Below are positions 16,430 to 24,856 of a stretch of 46,809 nucleotides of DNA, piece by piece (positions within the stretch are counted from its first letter, which is position 1; each line of letters opens with the position of its first letter). The notes below the pieces were generated by a model. The model ran no database searches. It had not been told where the DNA came from and was given only the letters and a program-made list of their open reading frames with translations. Position numbers and translations under genes: made by a program. Source of the stretch: Planctomycetota bacterium (lineage in GTDB: Bacteria > Planctomycetota > Planctomycetia > Gemmatales > Gemmataceae); NCBI GenBank assembly GCA_021325115.1, contig JAJPHU010000091.1:1-46809 (forward strand), written 5' to 3'.

Positions 16430-17051
16430 TTTTTTCGCCTGGCAGGAGGGCGGCACGCAGCCGGCGTACCGCCCGCAGATAGCGCATCGATGCGGCAGCT
16501 TCGCTCAGATCCAATTCGCGGGCCACCTCTTGGTTCGACAGCTGCTCGCGGTGCCGCAGAAGAATGATCTCGCGGTCGTCCTCATCAAGGTCGGCGATGG
16601 CGGCGTCGAGGCGGCGTTGTAGCTCGCGGCGAATCGCTTCGGAGGCCGGTGTACGTTCGGGATCGATCAGCTGTCCGGCCAACTCGTAGGATGAGTGGTC
16701 GGCCAATATGGCGGGGACGATCGGCTGTTCGCGGTCGAGGCTGCGACGCTGAGCTTGGCGATGGCGGCGATGGGCGTCGATGATGTGGTCCTTGGCGAGG
16801 TGCCGCAGCCACAGGCAAAAAGGCATGGCCGGATTTTTGAGGTAATCTTGTAAACGACGATGGGCCTCCAGCAGCACGTCTTGCACAATGTCGCTGGCAT
16901 CGAGGCGCGCGGCCAAGGCAGGATCGAGACGCAGACCAATCAAGCGACGCAGCGGCTCACGGTGGACCGTCAGCAAGCGATTGACCGCCTCGGCATCACC
17001 CTGACGTGCTTTCTCAAGCAACGGATCGATTTGCAATTGTTCGGGCCACAT
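16407..17051 (-). CDS. ECF-type RNA polymerase sigma factor
   Basis: A 214-residue sigma-70-family factor. Region 2 (about 15-95) contains the helix DASDIVQDVLLEAHRRLQDY and the WLRHLAKDHIIDAHRRHRQA segment that contacts the -10 element. Region 4 (about 145-205) has the helix-turn-helix around REQLSNQEVARELDLSEAAASMRYLRAVRRL. The linker is longer than in classical ECF factors, as is common in planctomycete ECF groups coupled to kinases. There is no anti-sigma gene. The overlapping downstream serine/threonine kinase is the likely regulator, as inferred from the recurring ECF-kinase pairing in this phylum. Target promoters are unknown. Confidence 0.92.
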   Translation of the reverse strand: MWPEQLQIDPLLEKARQGDAEAVNRLLTVHREPLRRLIGLRLDPALAARLDASDIVQDVLLEAHRRLQDYLKNPAMPFCLWLRHLAKDHIIDAHRRHRQAQRRSLDREQPIVPAILADHSSYELAGQLIDPERTPASEAIRRELQRRLDAAIADLDEDDREIILLRHREQLSNQEVARELDLSEAAASMRYLRAVRRLRAALLPGEKNDPSHTN

Positions 17052-17138
17052 GGAAAAGGATCCAGAGCGGTAGTTTCTCCGAACATCGGAAACTACTTGA
17101 ACGATAACGCGGTCCTACGAGGACTGCAATGATTTTTT

Positions 17139-18482
17139 TCAGGCGGCACGGGCAAGACGAGAGGCAGGACCTGCGGCTGGCTCCGCCGGACGACGCAGCA
17201 ACACGATGAGAGCGGCCAACAACACGAAATAGGCCAGCACAAATGCGCCATATACCTGAGCCTGCTTGGCAAAGAGCTGATAGAGCCGATCGTGATGCGC
17301 CGCCCCGTCTGAGGCGGTGTTGCTGGTCGCGGCCATCAGCACCATCGCCGCCACCAGCGAGCCGATGAGATAGGCGCGCAGCCCCTTGCTCGTCGCAGCT
17401 GTGGCCAGGTAATAGCAGATCACGGCGAACGGCAACAACAAGGTGACGCAGTGATGTTTCCACGTCCGCTCGCTGAAAAGCAACATACCCAAGAGAATGA
17501 TGCTGAATTCAGCGCTGAGGCGCCAACCTTCGCGCGGCATCGTCGGCGTTCGGCACACCCACACGACCATCAGAGCAAACAACCCCATGCAGCTTTTGAC
17601 CAGCCAACGCGCCTGCGCCGGCGAGAGATCGAGCCAGTTGTCGTAGTGCGTCGGCGTATACACATTATGGATGTAGGTGGAGAACGAGGGACTGTGTGTC
17701 GCCAACCGCGCCACCAGACCGGGCAGCGATTGATTGTGATGCTCGCTGGTGACTTTTCCTTCGATGATAAAAGGATACACCATGTCGTAATACCAGCTGA
17801 CGAGATGTTGCTCATTGCGTTCCCAACCCATGAACAGTGCAGGGACCAGGCCGGGCCAAAGGAAAAGGACCAATCCGGCAGCACAGCCGGCCAGGATTTT
17901 CCACGAGCGTTTCCACAGAAAATATGGCACGAACAGGGCCGGCGTGATCTTGCAGGCGATGGCCAGGCCGAGCACAACTCCGGCGGCTCCATCGCGGCGA
18001 CGGTGATAGGCGGTCAGGGCGGCCACGACCAGAAAGAGGATGAACAGGTTGACGTTGCCGTGTTGCAGATCGCTCATGATGGGCCGAAGCGCCAAGAGCA
18101 CCGTGAGGCATTTGGCCCACAACGGGAATGGGCGCGACGGTTCCTCGACAAGCTGGAAGACCCAGTGGAAAGCCAGCATAGTCAGGCCGGCTTTGATGTA
18201 GAACCAGCACAGCGCGGCCCAAAGGGAGGCGATCCTCTCCGGCACCCCTAGCTCCCCGACCACAGCGGGCAGGCGCGCCAGGGGATAGAGCAACAGGGCC
18301 ATGATAGGCGGATTAGGATAATTGTAGCGCTGGGCGATATCCACGCCATCGCCCAGGGCACTGATTTGCGGCTGCCAACGCTGAAAGGCTGAACCGTTGT
18401 GAGATGCTTTGAATGCATAGGGAATGCTCAGGGCTACGAAGAATAGTGCCAAGCCAAGAGCGAGCCAATTGGCAATCTTCAT
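17139..18482 (-). CDS. GT87-family (DUF2029) membrane glycosyltransferase
   Basis: 447 residues from ATG 18482 (MKIANWLALG); the longer ORF-track start runs through a hairpin repeat. About ten membrane helices. The text matches the GT-C mannosyltransferase-like group DUF2029/GT87: YNYPNPPIMALLLYPLARLP in the first loop, LQHGNVNLFILFLVVAAL, GLAIACKITPALFVPYFLWKR, EHHNQSLPGLVARL and a late SERTWKHHCVTLLLPF. Members use polyprenyl-phosphate sugars to extend envelope glycans on the outer face of the inner membrane. Donor and acceptor are unknown here, and no other glycan gene is adjacent. Confidence 0.82.
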   Translation of the reverse strand: MKIANWLALGLALFFVALSIPYAFKASHNGSAFQRWQPQISALGDGVDIAQRYNYPNPPIMALLLYPLARLPAVVGELGVPERIASLWAALCWFYIKAGLTMLAFHWVFQLVEEPSRPFPLWAKCLTVLLALRPIMSDLQHGNVNLFILFLVVAALTAYHRRRDGAAGVVLGLAIACKITPALFVPYFLWKRSWKILAGCAAGLVLFLWPGLVPALFMGWERNEQHLVSWYYDMVYPFIIEGKVTSEHHNQSLPGLVARLATHSPSFSTYIHNVYTPTHYDNWLDLSPAQARWLVKSCMGLFALMVVWVCRTPTMPREGWRLSAEFSIILLGMLLFSERTWKHHCVTLLLPFAVICYYLATAATSKGLRAYLIGSLVAAMVLMAATSNTASDGAAHHDRLYQLFAKQAQVYGAFVLAYFVLLAALIVLLRRPAEPAAGPASRLARAA

Positions 18483-18501
18483 GCGACGCGCGTCCTTGCA
18501 C

Positions 18502-18568
18502 GGCGAGTGGGGCGTGGCAATGCCCCGGTGAAACAACGTAACCAGGGCGTTGCCACGCCCCGCTCGCC
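18502..18568. repeat. palindromic repeat GGCGAGTGGGGCGTGGCAA in GT87 leader
   Basis: Two 24-base near-perfect complementary arms separated by 19 bases, ending 20 bases upstream of the GT87 ATG, so it would form a hairpin in that mRNA leader. A decayed copy begins with the same 14 bases at 32854. Confidence 0.8.
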
Positions 18569-18667
18569 CACTGTACACTGGCCCGGCAGTGGGCCACAAG
18601 GCGACTTTGGCAGTTTGCGCCTGGCATGTGAAGGGCATCTGCCGTGAGGCAGGTGCAGATATGCCGC

Positions 18668-19903
18668 TCAAACCTGGAAGATGCGCTTTACATTATCGCG
18701 GAGCAGACAGCGTGCCAACTCAACTGCCCTCGTCTCACCAAGGATGCCTGGACGCACGAAATCGTCGGCCAGCACACGGGCCAAAATACGGCGATACATA
18801 TTGAACTTCGGTAAGCCAAATTCCAGCTTGTACATATCACTGTAATAACCGATCTGCTTTGTCTTCGGCACTGCTTGCAAGCGTGCCCGCAGATCGGTTT
18901 CGATGTAGGCCGGGATGTTGGAGTACCACCAGTGGCCGCTGGCGACGACATTGGGAAAGATCCAACTGTGGCTGACCAACTCCTGGTTTTGACCGCTGGA
19001 AAGCACCGAGATGCAAAACGTCACCTCCGGGAAAGCGTTGAATAGCTCCGCATATTGCAGAAGTGAGGTGCGCTGATCGAAGAGATCTTGTCCCTGGTAG
19101 ACACCGTTGCGATAAACGCGGCGATTGACGCCAATCATCAGATCGAAGGGCAGCCGAAAATCGCGGCAATATTCGGCGAGCATCCAGAAGGCTTCCTCTT
19201 TCTTAATCCCTCCCCGGTCTGGCGGGAGGCTAAAAGGGGGGAGCGGTGTGAAATCGGGCGGCAGCGAGATGGCACAGGCCTTGGCGCCATGCCGTGTGAA
19301 ATATTCGAACAGTTTGCCGATGGCACGGCGCAGGTTCGCCGCATCGTCCACTTCGATTCCTGTTGCTTTCGCCAGGCGCTGTCGTACTTCCGGCTTATCT
19401 AGGCGAAAAACGAGATCATCCGTGCGCAGACAGGGGACGTAGCGCGTGGTGTCGAAGCCTTCGAGCGGATCGTCGAAATCGTTGGTGAGGAAGATCTTCT
19501 CGATATTGGAGAGGTGCAGTACCTTATCCTCCCAGTCAGGCTGCGCCATGAGGCGCTCGGCAGCGTCCCAGAGGGTATCGGCATCGGCAGCAGTGACGCG
19601 TTCGCCGGAAAAACCGAGAAAAGTACGAGCGATATCTAAAAACCAGGCGTATTGTGCCGTATTGTCGAAGTGATCCATGTGCGCGAGGATAGTACGGACG
19701 CGCTGGCGCGGCTCGACATCGGCAGCAAGCGGCTTTTGGTCCATACCGGCGGAATGGGCCAACTCGGTGTAGTAGTGATAGCCCAGGATGTCATCGAGCG
19801 TGCGCGACGCTGGGCGGTGAGGATTGATGTGCGAATGCGGATCGATCAGCGGGATCTGGCAAATCTCGGTAAACAACTCACGGACAAGTGAATCCATAAA
19901 CAT
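18668..19903 (-). CDS. glucuronate isomerase-like TIM-barrel protein (UxaC/amidohydrolase superfamily)
   Basis: A 411-residue protein; ATG 19903 follows GGGAG. The N-terminal metal motif IDPHSHINPH and the DDILGYHYYTELAH region resemble uronate isomerase. So do the LTNDFDDPLEGFD segment, the HSWIFPNVVASGHWWYSNIP block and the final GYYSDMYKLEFGLPKFNMYRRIL. Known UxaC interconverts glucuronate/fructuronate and galacturonate/tagaturonate with a metal-independent or weakly metal-bound site. This protein is shorter than E. coli UxaC (about 470), so another amidohydrolase reaction is possible. A proline-rich segment (FTPLPPFSLPPDRGG) around residue 225 is encoded by a palindromic repeat and looks like an in-frame insertion. 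No other uronate pathway gene is nearby. Confidence 0.7.
   Translation of the reverse strand: MFMDSLVRELFTEICQIPLIDPHSHINPHRPASRTLDDILGYHYYTELAHSAGMDQKPLAADVEPRQRVRTILAHMDHFDNTAQYAWFLDIARTFLGFSGERVTAADADTLWDAAERLMAQPDWEDKVLHLSNIEKIFLTNDFDDPLEGFDTTRYVPCLRTDDLVFRLDKPEVRQRLAKATGIEVDDAANLRRAIGKLFEYFTRHGAKACAISLPPDFTPLPPFSLPPDRGGIKKEEAFWMLAEYCRDFRLPFDLMIGVNRRVYRNGVYQGQDLFDQRTSLLQYAELFNAFPEVTFCISVLSSGQNQELVSHSWIFPNVVASGHWWYSNIPAYIETDLRARLQAVPKTKQIGYYSDMYKLEFGLPKFNMYRRILARVLADDFVRPGILGETRAVELARCLLRDNVKRIFQV
19204..19246. repeat. in-frame CCTCCCCGGTCTGGCGGGAGG-type repeat inside UxaC-like gene
   Basis: Short GC-rich element with CCCTCCCC and GGGGGGAG edges and an inner CCGGTCTGGCGGG palindrome. It is read through as LPPFSLPPDRGGIKK. 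I judge it an insertion because this segment is low-complexity and unlike the text around it. No intact copy elsewhere in the window confirms its ends. Confidence 0.5.
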
Positions 19904-19938
19904 ATTGCAACTCCCTGATTAGGTCTTGACTCCAAAGC

Positions 19939-20088
19939 GAACCACAGAGTCACAGAGAACACAAAGAGAAGACACGAAGAAAAGACAAAAAGAAAGAGAA
20001 TAACCAAATAACCAGACCTAAACTGTTGTTTATTTTTGTTTCTTGTTTTTTCTTTTCTCTGTGTTCTCTGCGATTCTATGGTTAGTTC
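19939..20088. repeat. intergenic inverted repeat, AACCACAGAGTCACAGAG family
   Basis: Terminal inverted repeats of about 30 bases (GAACCACAGAGTCACAGAG... and its near complement) around an AT-rich, purine-to-pyrimidine-switching core. It fills the gap between the propeller-PHP gene stop and the UxaC-like start. Other copies: 34581-34693 and, inside a coding region, 45005-45144. Confidence 0.85.
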
Positions 20089-20096
20089 TTCATTTT

Positions 20097-22946
20097 TTAG
20101 TTACGTACCCAGATCGGCGACGCCCAGGCCATCTGGCCGTCTTTCTGCACCACGCGGACGTAATAATAACTCGCTTTGTCGCTCTTCTTCGGTGCTGCAT
20201 CTTCCCAATGGAATTTCGCTTCCTCGCTCTCCTTTTTGGGCCGATGCGTATGCACGACCTCGCCGTCGCGCACGATGTCCACGCGGTCGAGCGGATTGGT
20301 GCCAAGCACTACCACGTCCAGCGCCGGCTTAGCAGTGCGGACTTCATCGCCCATCAGATTGCTACCCATGCGTACGTCGAGGACGATGTTGTCCGTGGCG
20401 GCGTAGCTGTGGCGTTTCTTGAGTGCCTCGATCAGTCCCTTGCGGCTGAATTCCTCGGCGAGGATGCACGAATAGCTGATGTGTGTAGAGACGTGATCGC
20501 TCGATGATTGAAAGCCAAGACGCTGGCCCTTGGCCAAGGCCAGCGACACGAAGCCATCCGGCTTGAATGGTCCATGAACACGATCGTTTTGGTCGTTGAT
20601 AGTTCGTGGTGCGCCAGGGGCCTCATAGGACGAGTCGAAACCCTGGAATATTTCGACGACGGGTTCGAGGGCGTCGTCGTGCTCGGCCCAGTTGGTGCCC
20701 TGATCGGTAGCGGAGGTGTGCGGCATACAGATGCCACCGGTGCGGCGCAGGTAGTCGTAGAGCTTGCCGGTGTCCTCGGCCATCGGCTTGGGAAGGCGGC
20801 GCGGCACAGGCAGTGTGCGATGGCCACGCTCCGTCCACAACACATTGCGATGCCCATTGGGGTACGGCACGCTGCGCTCGTATCCATACATCGAGATAAA
20901 AACATTCGGCAGTGTGTACAGGTCGTTGGATTTTTGCGTGCGCCACCAGGGATATTCCTTATCGCTGCCCATGTTATGATCGGTGACGACGATGAAATCA
21001 AGGGCGGCAGCGTCCAGGGCATAGCGATACAGGTCCATCAGAGACCCATCGCCGACGCCATCGGGAGAAATATCGGTGTGGCGGTGCATGTCACCACGAT
21101 AGATGTGATAGGTGCGGCCGCCGGACTCGACCTGATAGGCGCGGATGCGTGAGACCTGCTCGGCTTCGCGCGGATGAACGCGCTTGATGGTTGCTGGGGA
21201 AATGTGAAGATCACGCAGACGGGCTTCGGCGGGCCGGCCGGCGCCGTGCAGGCGGCTAACGGCAATACTGAGGTTGCGTTCTGTCAGGGCGTAGGGAGCC
21301 GGCCAGCCGCGATTATCACTGGCATAAGCGAAGTAAACGCCCCCATTCGGATCGCGTTGCGGTGACAAGCGCATGTCATTGCGGCCTGCCGAGGACGGCA
21401 AGGCCACGACGCCGCTCCAGTGGTCGCCGAGAAACGCCGTGGCATACACGTCCCAGCGGCCTCGCGCTCCCCAGTCGTCCACGCGCGGGTTCCAACAGGT
21501 GCGATGACGGAACGCCAGCCACATGCGACCTTCCGTATCACCTTGCAGACACGGCAATTCGCTGAAAGTACGCAACTCTGGCGGCAGCGCTTGCAGCAGA
21601 CCGGCTTCCGGCTCCTGCCATTTGCCATCGACTAAGCAGGCGATGCGCAGGCTGCGATCGTGATAGAGACGCGTGCCGGTGTTTTCGCGCACTTGATGGC
21701 CGGCATCCTTACCCCATTGCGGGCCGGACTGGTCCCAGGCAACCCAGAGCCGGCCGGTGCGATCGCAAGCCAGGCTCGGATGCGCCTGGAACAGCGGCGA
21801 CGGATCGGGACAGAGAATGTCACCAAGTTGAGGCGACGGTCCACCGGACAGACTGCGGACACGAATGCTGTAATCTCCGCTCTCATAAGTATCCCATCCA
21901 ACCCAGACGCGATCGCTTTTCGGATCGGCAGCGACGACAGGGTTCCAATCGTTGGCCTTGGCCGTACTAACACGGATCGGGTCGTGCCAGCCGTCACCAT
22001 CGACACAGCGGGCGAAAATGTCGGATTGTCCGTTGCGGAACCCCTGCCAGACCAGCCAGGCCCGACCGCGCTGATCGGTGGTCATGGTGTGCCAGATGTC
22101 CGGTCCCGCATCGTTGGTGAGGCGAATTTCCGCGCCGAGCTTGCCGTCTTGATACGGACGCGCGAACAAGTCCCAATTGTGTTCGCGTTGGCTGGCCCAT
22201 ACGATCCACAGCGTGTCGCCGTGCGTGCTGGCCAGGGCAACACGAAAGTGATCGCCCGGCCCGGCCACTTCCTTCGGCTCCGACCAGGCGCCGTCCGGCC
22301 CGTCACGCTCAACGAGCAGGACACGGTCTTTCTCTTGCCGATAGGCGACCCAGGCGAGATATTGCTTGCCAGTCTTATAGCGCACCCAAAAAGCGGGATA
22401 ATCGTCCTGCACGGGATTGGCCGCTTTCGGCGGGGCTGCCGGCCGCAACACACTCGTCTGGGGCAGCCGCTCGACGCGCACCTGACCGTCCAGGTATGTC
22501 CGTGGTTCGCCGAGAGCAATGTCATCACTCTGGAACTTGATCTCACCTGCCGGAAAGGAGACGGTCAAGATCGGTGCTTCGCCATGCACGCGGAGCGTGA
22601 CACCGTTGGGCCAGGGTTGTTGGGGCACCGGCGGCAGTCTCCGGCCTTGAGCATTCTCAATGGGGAAACGTTCGCCGGGTACAATGTTCACGTGTGTGCG
22701 GCACTTCCAGCCCTGCACGCCGTCCACTGCATCTGTCTCCTCGAAGCGCCAGCCGCTGATGGAAGTGATCTGTCCGCCGGATATTTTGACTTTGCCGCTC
22801 CAGTCTGTAGCTTTTTTATCCTGGAACCCGAACGTGATACGGAAGAGGTGTTGCGGCGGCCCAGACTGCTTTTGCGAAGCGGCCACGGCAATCATCAGGG
22901 CAACGGCAACGAGGGCAGCGGCATAACGGCGAACACGCGCGGACAT
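20097..22946 (-). CDS. secreted beta-propeller plus PHP-type metal-dependent phosphoesterase/hydrolase
   Basis: About 949 residues from ATG 22946 (MSARVRRYAAALVAVALM) behind GGGAG, with a signal peptide of about 25-30 residues. After an N-terminal beta domain, residues about 180-570 show repeated blades with Trp-rich strands (AWVAYRQEKDR, LWIVWASQREHNWDLFARPY, RAWLVWQGFRNGQSDIFAR, RVWVGWDTYESGDYSIRVR), like a sialidase-type propeller. Residues about 610-860 form a PHP-like domain: GDMHRHTDISPDG, DFIVVTDHNMGSD, CMPHTSATDQGTNW, GFQSSSDHVSTH. The metal ligand pattern (H.H, TDHN, later H and D.H) is intact. The PHP region resembles the DUF3604 group. Substrate unknown; extracytoplasmic location is likely. 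Probably the end of the minus-strand group starting at 25989. Confidence 0.78.
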   Translation of the reverse strand: MSARVRRYAAALVAVALMIAVAASQKQSGPPQHLFRITFGFQDKKATDWSGKVKISGGQITSISGWRFEETDAVDGVQGWKCRTHVNIVPGERFPIENAQGRRLPPVPQQPWPNGVTLRVHGEAPILTVSFPAGEIKFQSDDIALGEPRTYLDGQVRVERLPQTSVLRPAAPPKAANPVQDDYPAFWVRYKTGKQYLAWVAYRQEKDRVLLVERDGPDGAWSEPKEVAGPGDHFRVALASTHGDTLWIVWASQREHNWDLFARPYQDGKLGAEIRLTNDAGPDIWHTMTTDQRGRAWLVWQGFRNGQSDIFARCVDGDGWHDPIRVSTAKANDWNPVVAADPKSDRVWVGWDTYESGDYSIRVRSLSGGPSPQLGDILCPDPSPLFQAHPSLACDRTGRLWVAWDQSGPQWGKDAGHQVRENTGTRLYHDRSLRIACLVDGKWQEPEAGLLQALPPELRTFSELPCLQGDTEGRMWLAFRHRTCWNPRVDDWGARGRWDVYATAFLGDHWSGVVALPSSAGRNDMRLSPQRDPNGGVYFAYASDNRGWPAPYALTERNLSIAVSRLHGAGRPAEARLRDLHISPATIKRVHPREAEQVSRIRAYQVESGGRTYHIYRGDMHRHTDISPDGVGDGSLMDLYRYALDAAALDFIVVTDHNMGSDKEYPWWRTQKSNDLYTLPNVFISMYGYERSVPYPNGHRNVLWTERGHRTLPVPRRLPKPMAEDTGKLYDYLRRTGGICMPHTSATDQGTNWAEHDDALEPVVEIFQGFDSSYEAPGAPRTINDQNDRVHGPFKPDGFVSLALAKGQRLGFQSSSDHVSTHISYSCILAEEFSRKGLIEALKKRHSYAATDNIVLDVRMGSNLMGDEVRTAKPALDVVVLGTNPLDRVDIVRDGEVVHTHRPKKESEEAKFHWEDAAPKKSDKASYYYVRVVQKDGQMAWASPIWVRN

Positions 22947-23150
22947 GGGTAACTCCCTTGCAAGCAAAAGACAAAGCGAGCACGTCGGCGATTATTAGAA
23001 CATCCGCGATGGCTCAATGCAACCGGCAAGCGTATTGTGGGCACATTCTCCTATCTGCATCTCTTCCCACTGAAATCTTGAATGTCCAGATTATTCGACA
23101 GGCGGTCACAGCAATAAGCTCTTGCGCAAGCTTTGGAGGTAGAAAAATCC

Positions 23151-23585
23151 CTAGCCGGAAGCCAACAGGGTCGGCAACCACATGAGGGCAAAAAGCAGGA
23201 ACAGTGGGGCAAACCCCCTCGCCTCGTTCGTCGCGCTGAGTGACGAGAGCACACCCATACAACAAAAGCCGCTGAGGCCGACCATGCTGAGAATCGCAAC
23301 GAGCAGATGACATATCATTCCCACGAGAAATCCGCGCGGACTTCTCCTGGTCATTCCAACAGAGGCAAAGGCCATTGCCGTCTCCCAGCTTGCCAGCACC
23401 AGAACATACAACAGACCTAGGGTGAAATCAGCAATGTTAAAACGGCCTACTCTACGAAAAAGATCATCGTAAATTTCAAGGAAGAATGCTACAGCATAGC
23501 ACAGGCTGACCAAGACGAGAATCCCTTGATAGATCAGGCGCCAAATAAGGCCGGCCGGCAATCGGTTATCCCTGTCTTCGTGCAT
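23151..23585 (-). CDS. small hypothetical membrane protein
   Basis: A 144-residue protein from ATG 23585 (MHEDRDNRLPAG); the track start at 23678 would overlap the upstream gene by 22 bases and is the alternative. Four hydrophobic helices are clear: LIWRLIYQGILVLVSLCYAVAFFLEIY, FTLGLLYVLVLASWETAMAFASV, FLVGMICHLLVAILSMVGLSGFCCMG and APLFLLFALMWLPTLLAS. No catalytic motif is seen and I do not recognise a family. It sits 71 bases after the PQQ lipoprotein gene on the same strand and may belong to that transcription unit. Confidence 0.6.
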   Translation of the reverse strand: MHEDRDNRLPAGLIWRLIYQGILVLVSLCYAVAFFLEIYDDLFRRVGRFNIADFTLGLLYVLVLASWETAMAFASVGMTRRSPRGFLVGMICHLLVAILSMVGLSGFCCMGVLSSLSATNEARGFAPLFLLFALMWLPTLLASG

Positions 23586-23656
23586 AGTCGAAGCTCGCAC
23601 GGATGAATCGCCGCTGAATAACACTACCTTCGTGTCTTTTATTCTGGTAACGGTAT

Positions 23657-24856
23657 CTATCTCTTCACCGCGATGCAATATAAATGCTTCTCCGTCCGCA
23701 GGTAGATCGCGCCATTAGCGATGGCCGGCGTGGCCAGTAGCGTTTCTTTTAGATCATTGTTGGCCAGGATTTTCGGTTTGTCGCCCAGCTCAACTACGGA
23801 GGTATCGCCTTCTTCCTTGGCGATGTACAGTTTGCCGTCGGCGATGACTGGCGATGCGGAGAAGCCGTGGCCGAGCCGTTCGCGCCAGATCTCTTGGCCG
23901 GTGGCGGCGTCGAGGCAGGCGATACCGATGTCGGTCAGAGCATAAATGCGGCCCTGGTAGACGACTGGCGACGCATAGGCAGCTTTGAGCTTGCGGCTCT
24001 TCCACACCACTTGCGGCTTGCTGTCCGCCGAGACGCGCAGGGCCACGGAAGGTGTGCCTGGTACGATTACCAGATCATCGATGAGCGCCGGCGACGGGAC
24101 AGAGCCGAGATTGTTGCCTTTGTGGCTCCATAATATCTCACCTGTATCTGCGTCATAAGCAGTGATGTCGCCGGCGGTCTGGAACAAGGCGGCCGTCTTG
24201 CCGCGGAAGCGCGTGACGAGTGGTGTCACCCAGTTGATATCGCGGCGCCGCGGCGCCTTCCAGCGATTGCGACCGGTCTTCACGTCCACGCCCAGCGCGA
24301 ACGAATCGCCGGCATTTTCCAGTGGCAACAGCAGCGTCTCGCCGGCCAAAACCGGCGAGGCAGCCATGCCTACTTGATTGGTGATGTCTGGATAATCACG
24401 CTGCAAAGCGCGATACCACAGCAGATCACCGTCGCGGTTGAAGGCGGCGAGATCACCGGTAGCGAACAGTGCATAGATGTGTCGGCCATCCGTAACTGGC
24501 GTCGGCGCGGCCATGCTCGTTTTCGGGTGACGCATGGTATTGCCGGTAGCGGCGAGTTGCCGCTCCCACATTTTTTCGCCATTGGCGGCATCAAAGCAAA
24601 GGACGTGCAGGCGGCGCTCGCGATACATCGAGGCGGCGGTGACGTAGATGCGGCCGTCGGCAACAACCGGACTGGAGACGCCGCGTCCGGGCAATTCCGC
24701 CCGCCAACGAACGTTCTCGGTGACGCTCCACTTCACCGGTAAGCCCTTCTCTTCGGAGACAGCCCTGCCGCCAGGACCGCGAAATTGCGGCCAATCACCA
24801 GCATTGGTGGAACATGCTAACAAAAATAATGTTGAAGATATAATTAGTGGTTTCAT
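23657..24856 (-). CDS. PQQ-like beta-propeller lipoprotein
   Basis: A 399-residue protein with an N-terminal signal ending in a lipobox-like LLAC (MKPLIISSTLFLLAC), then WPQFRGPGGRAVSEEKGLP, the typical opening of planctomycete PQQ-repeat proteins. Blades repeat the pattern GRIYVTAAS...CFDAANGEKMWERQ, YDADTGEILWSHKG and CLDAATGQEIWRERLG, giving a seven- or eight-bladed propeller over residues about 45-395. The repeats lack visible PQQ and metal-binding catalytic residues, so a BamB-like scaffold or binding role is more likely than a dehydrogenase. Its ATG overlaps the upstream stop codon (ATGA, 4 bases), so the two genes are translated together. Confidence 0.85.
   Translation of the reverse strand: MKPLIISSTLFLLACSTNAGDWPQFRGPGGRAVSEEKGLPVKWSVTENVRWRAELPGRGVSSPVVADGRIYVTAASMYRERRLHVLCFDAANGEKMWERQLAATGNTMRHPKTSMAAPTPVTDGRHIYALFATGDLAAFNRDGDLLWYRALQRDYPDITNQVGMAASPVLAGETLLLPLENAGDSFALGVDVKTGRNRWKAPRRRDINWVTPLVTRFRGKTAALFQTAGDITAYDADTGEILWSHKGNNLGSVPSPALIDDLVIVPGTPSVALRVSADSKPQVVWKSRKLKAAYASPVVYQGRIYALTDIGIACLDAATGQEIWRERLGHGFSASPVIADGKLYIAKEEGDTSVVELGDKPKILANNDLKETLLATPAIANGAIYLRTEKHLYCIAVKR

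Noticed and set aside
17451-18251. Plus-strand ORF of 266 codons opposite the GT87 gene
   Set aside because: His/Gln-rich antisense text typical of a shadow of membrane-helix codons.
21660-22952. Plus-strand ORF of 430 codons opposite the propeller-PHP gene
   Set aside because: High-GC antisense shadow with no signal, domain or ribosome-binding site; the opposite frame has clear motifs.
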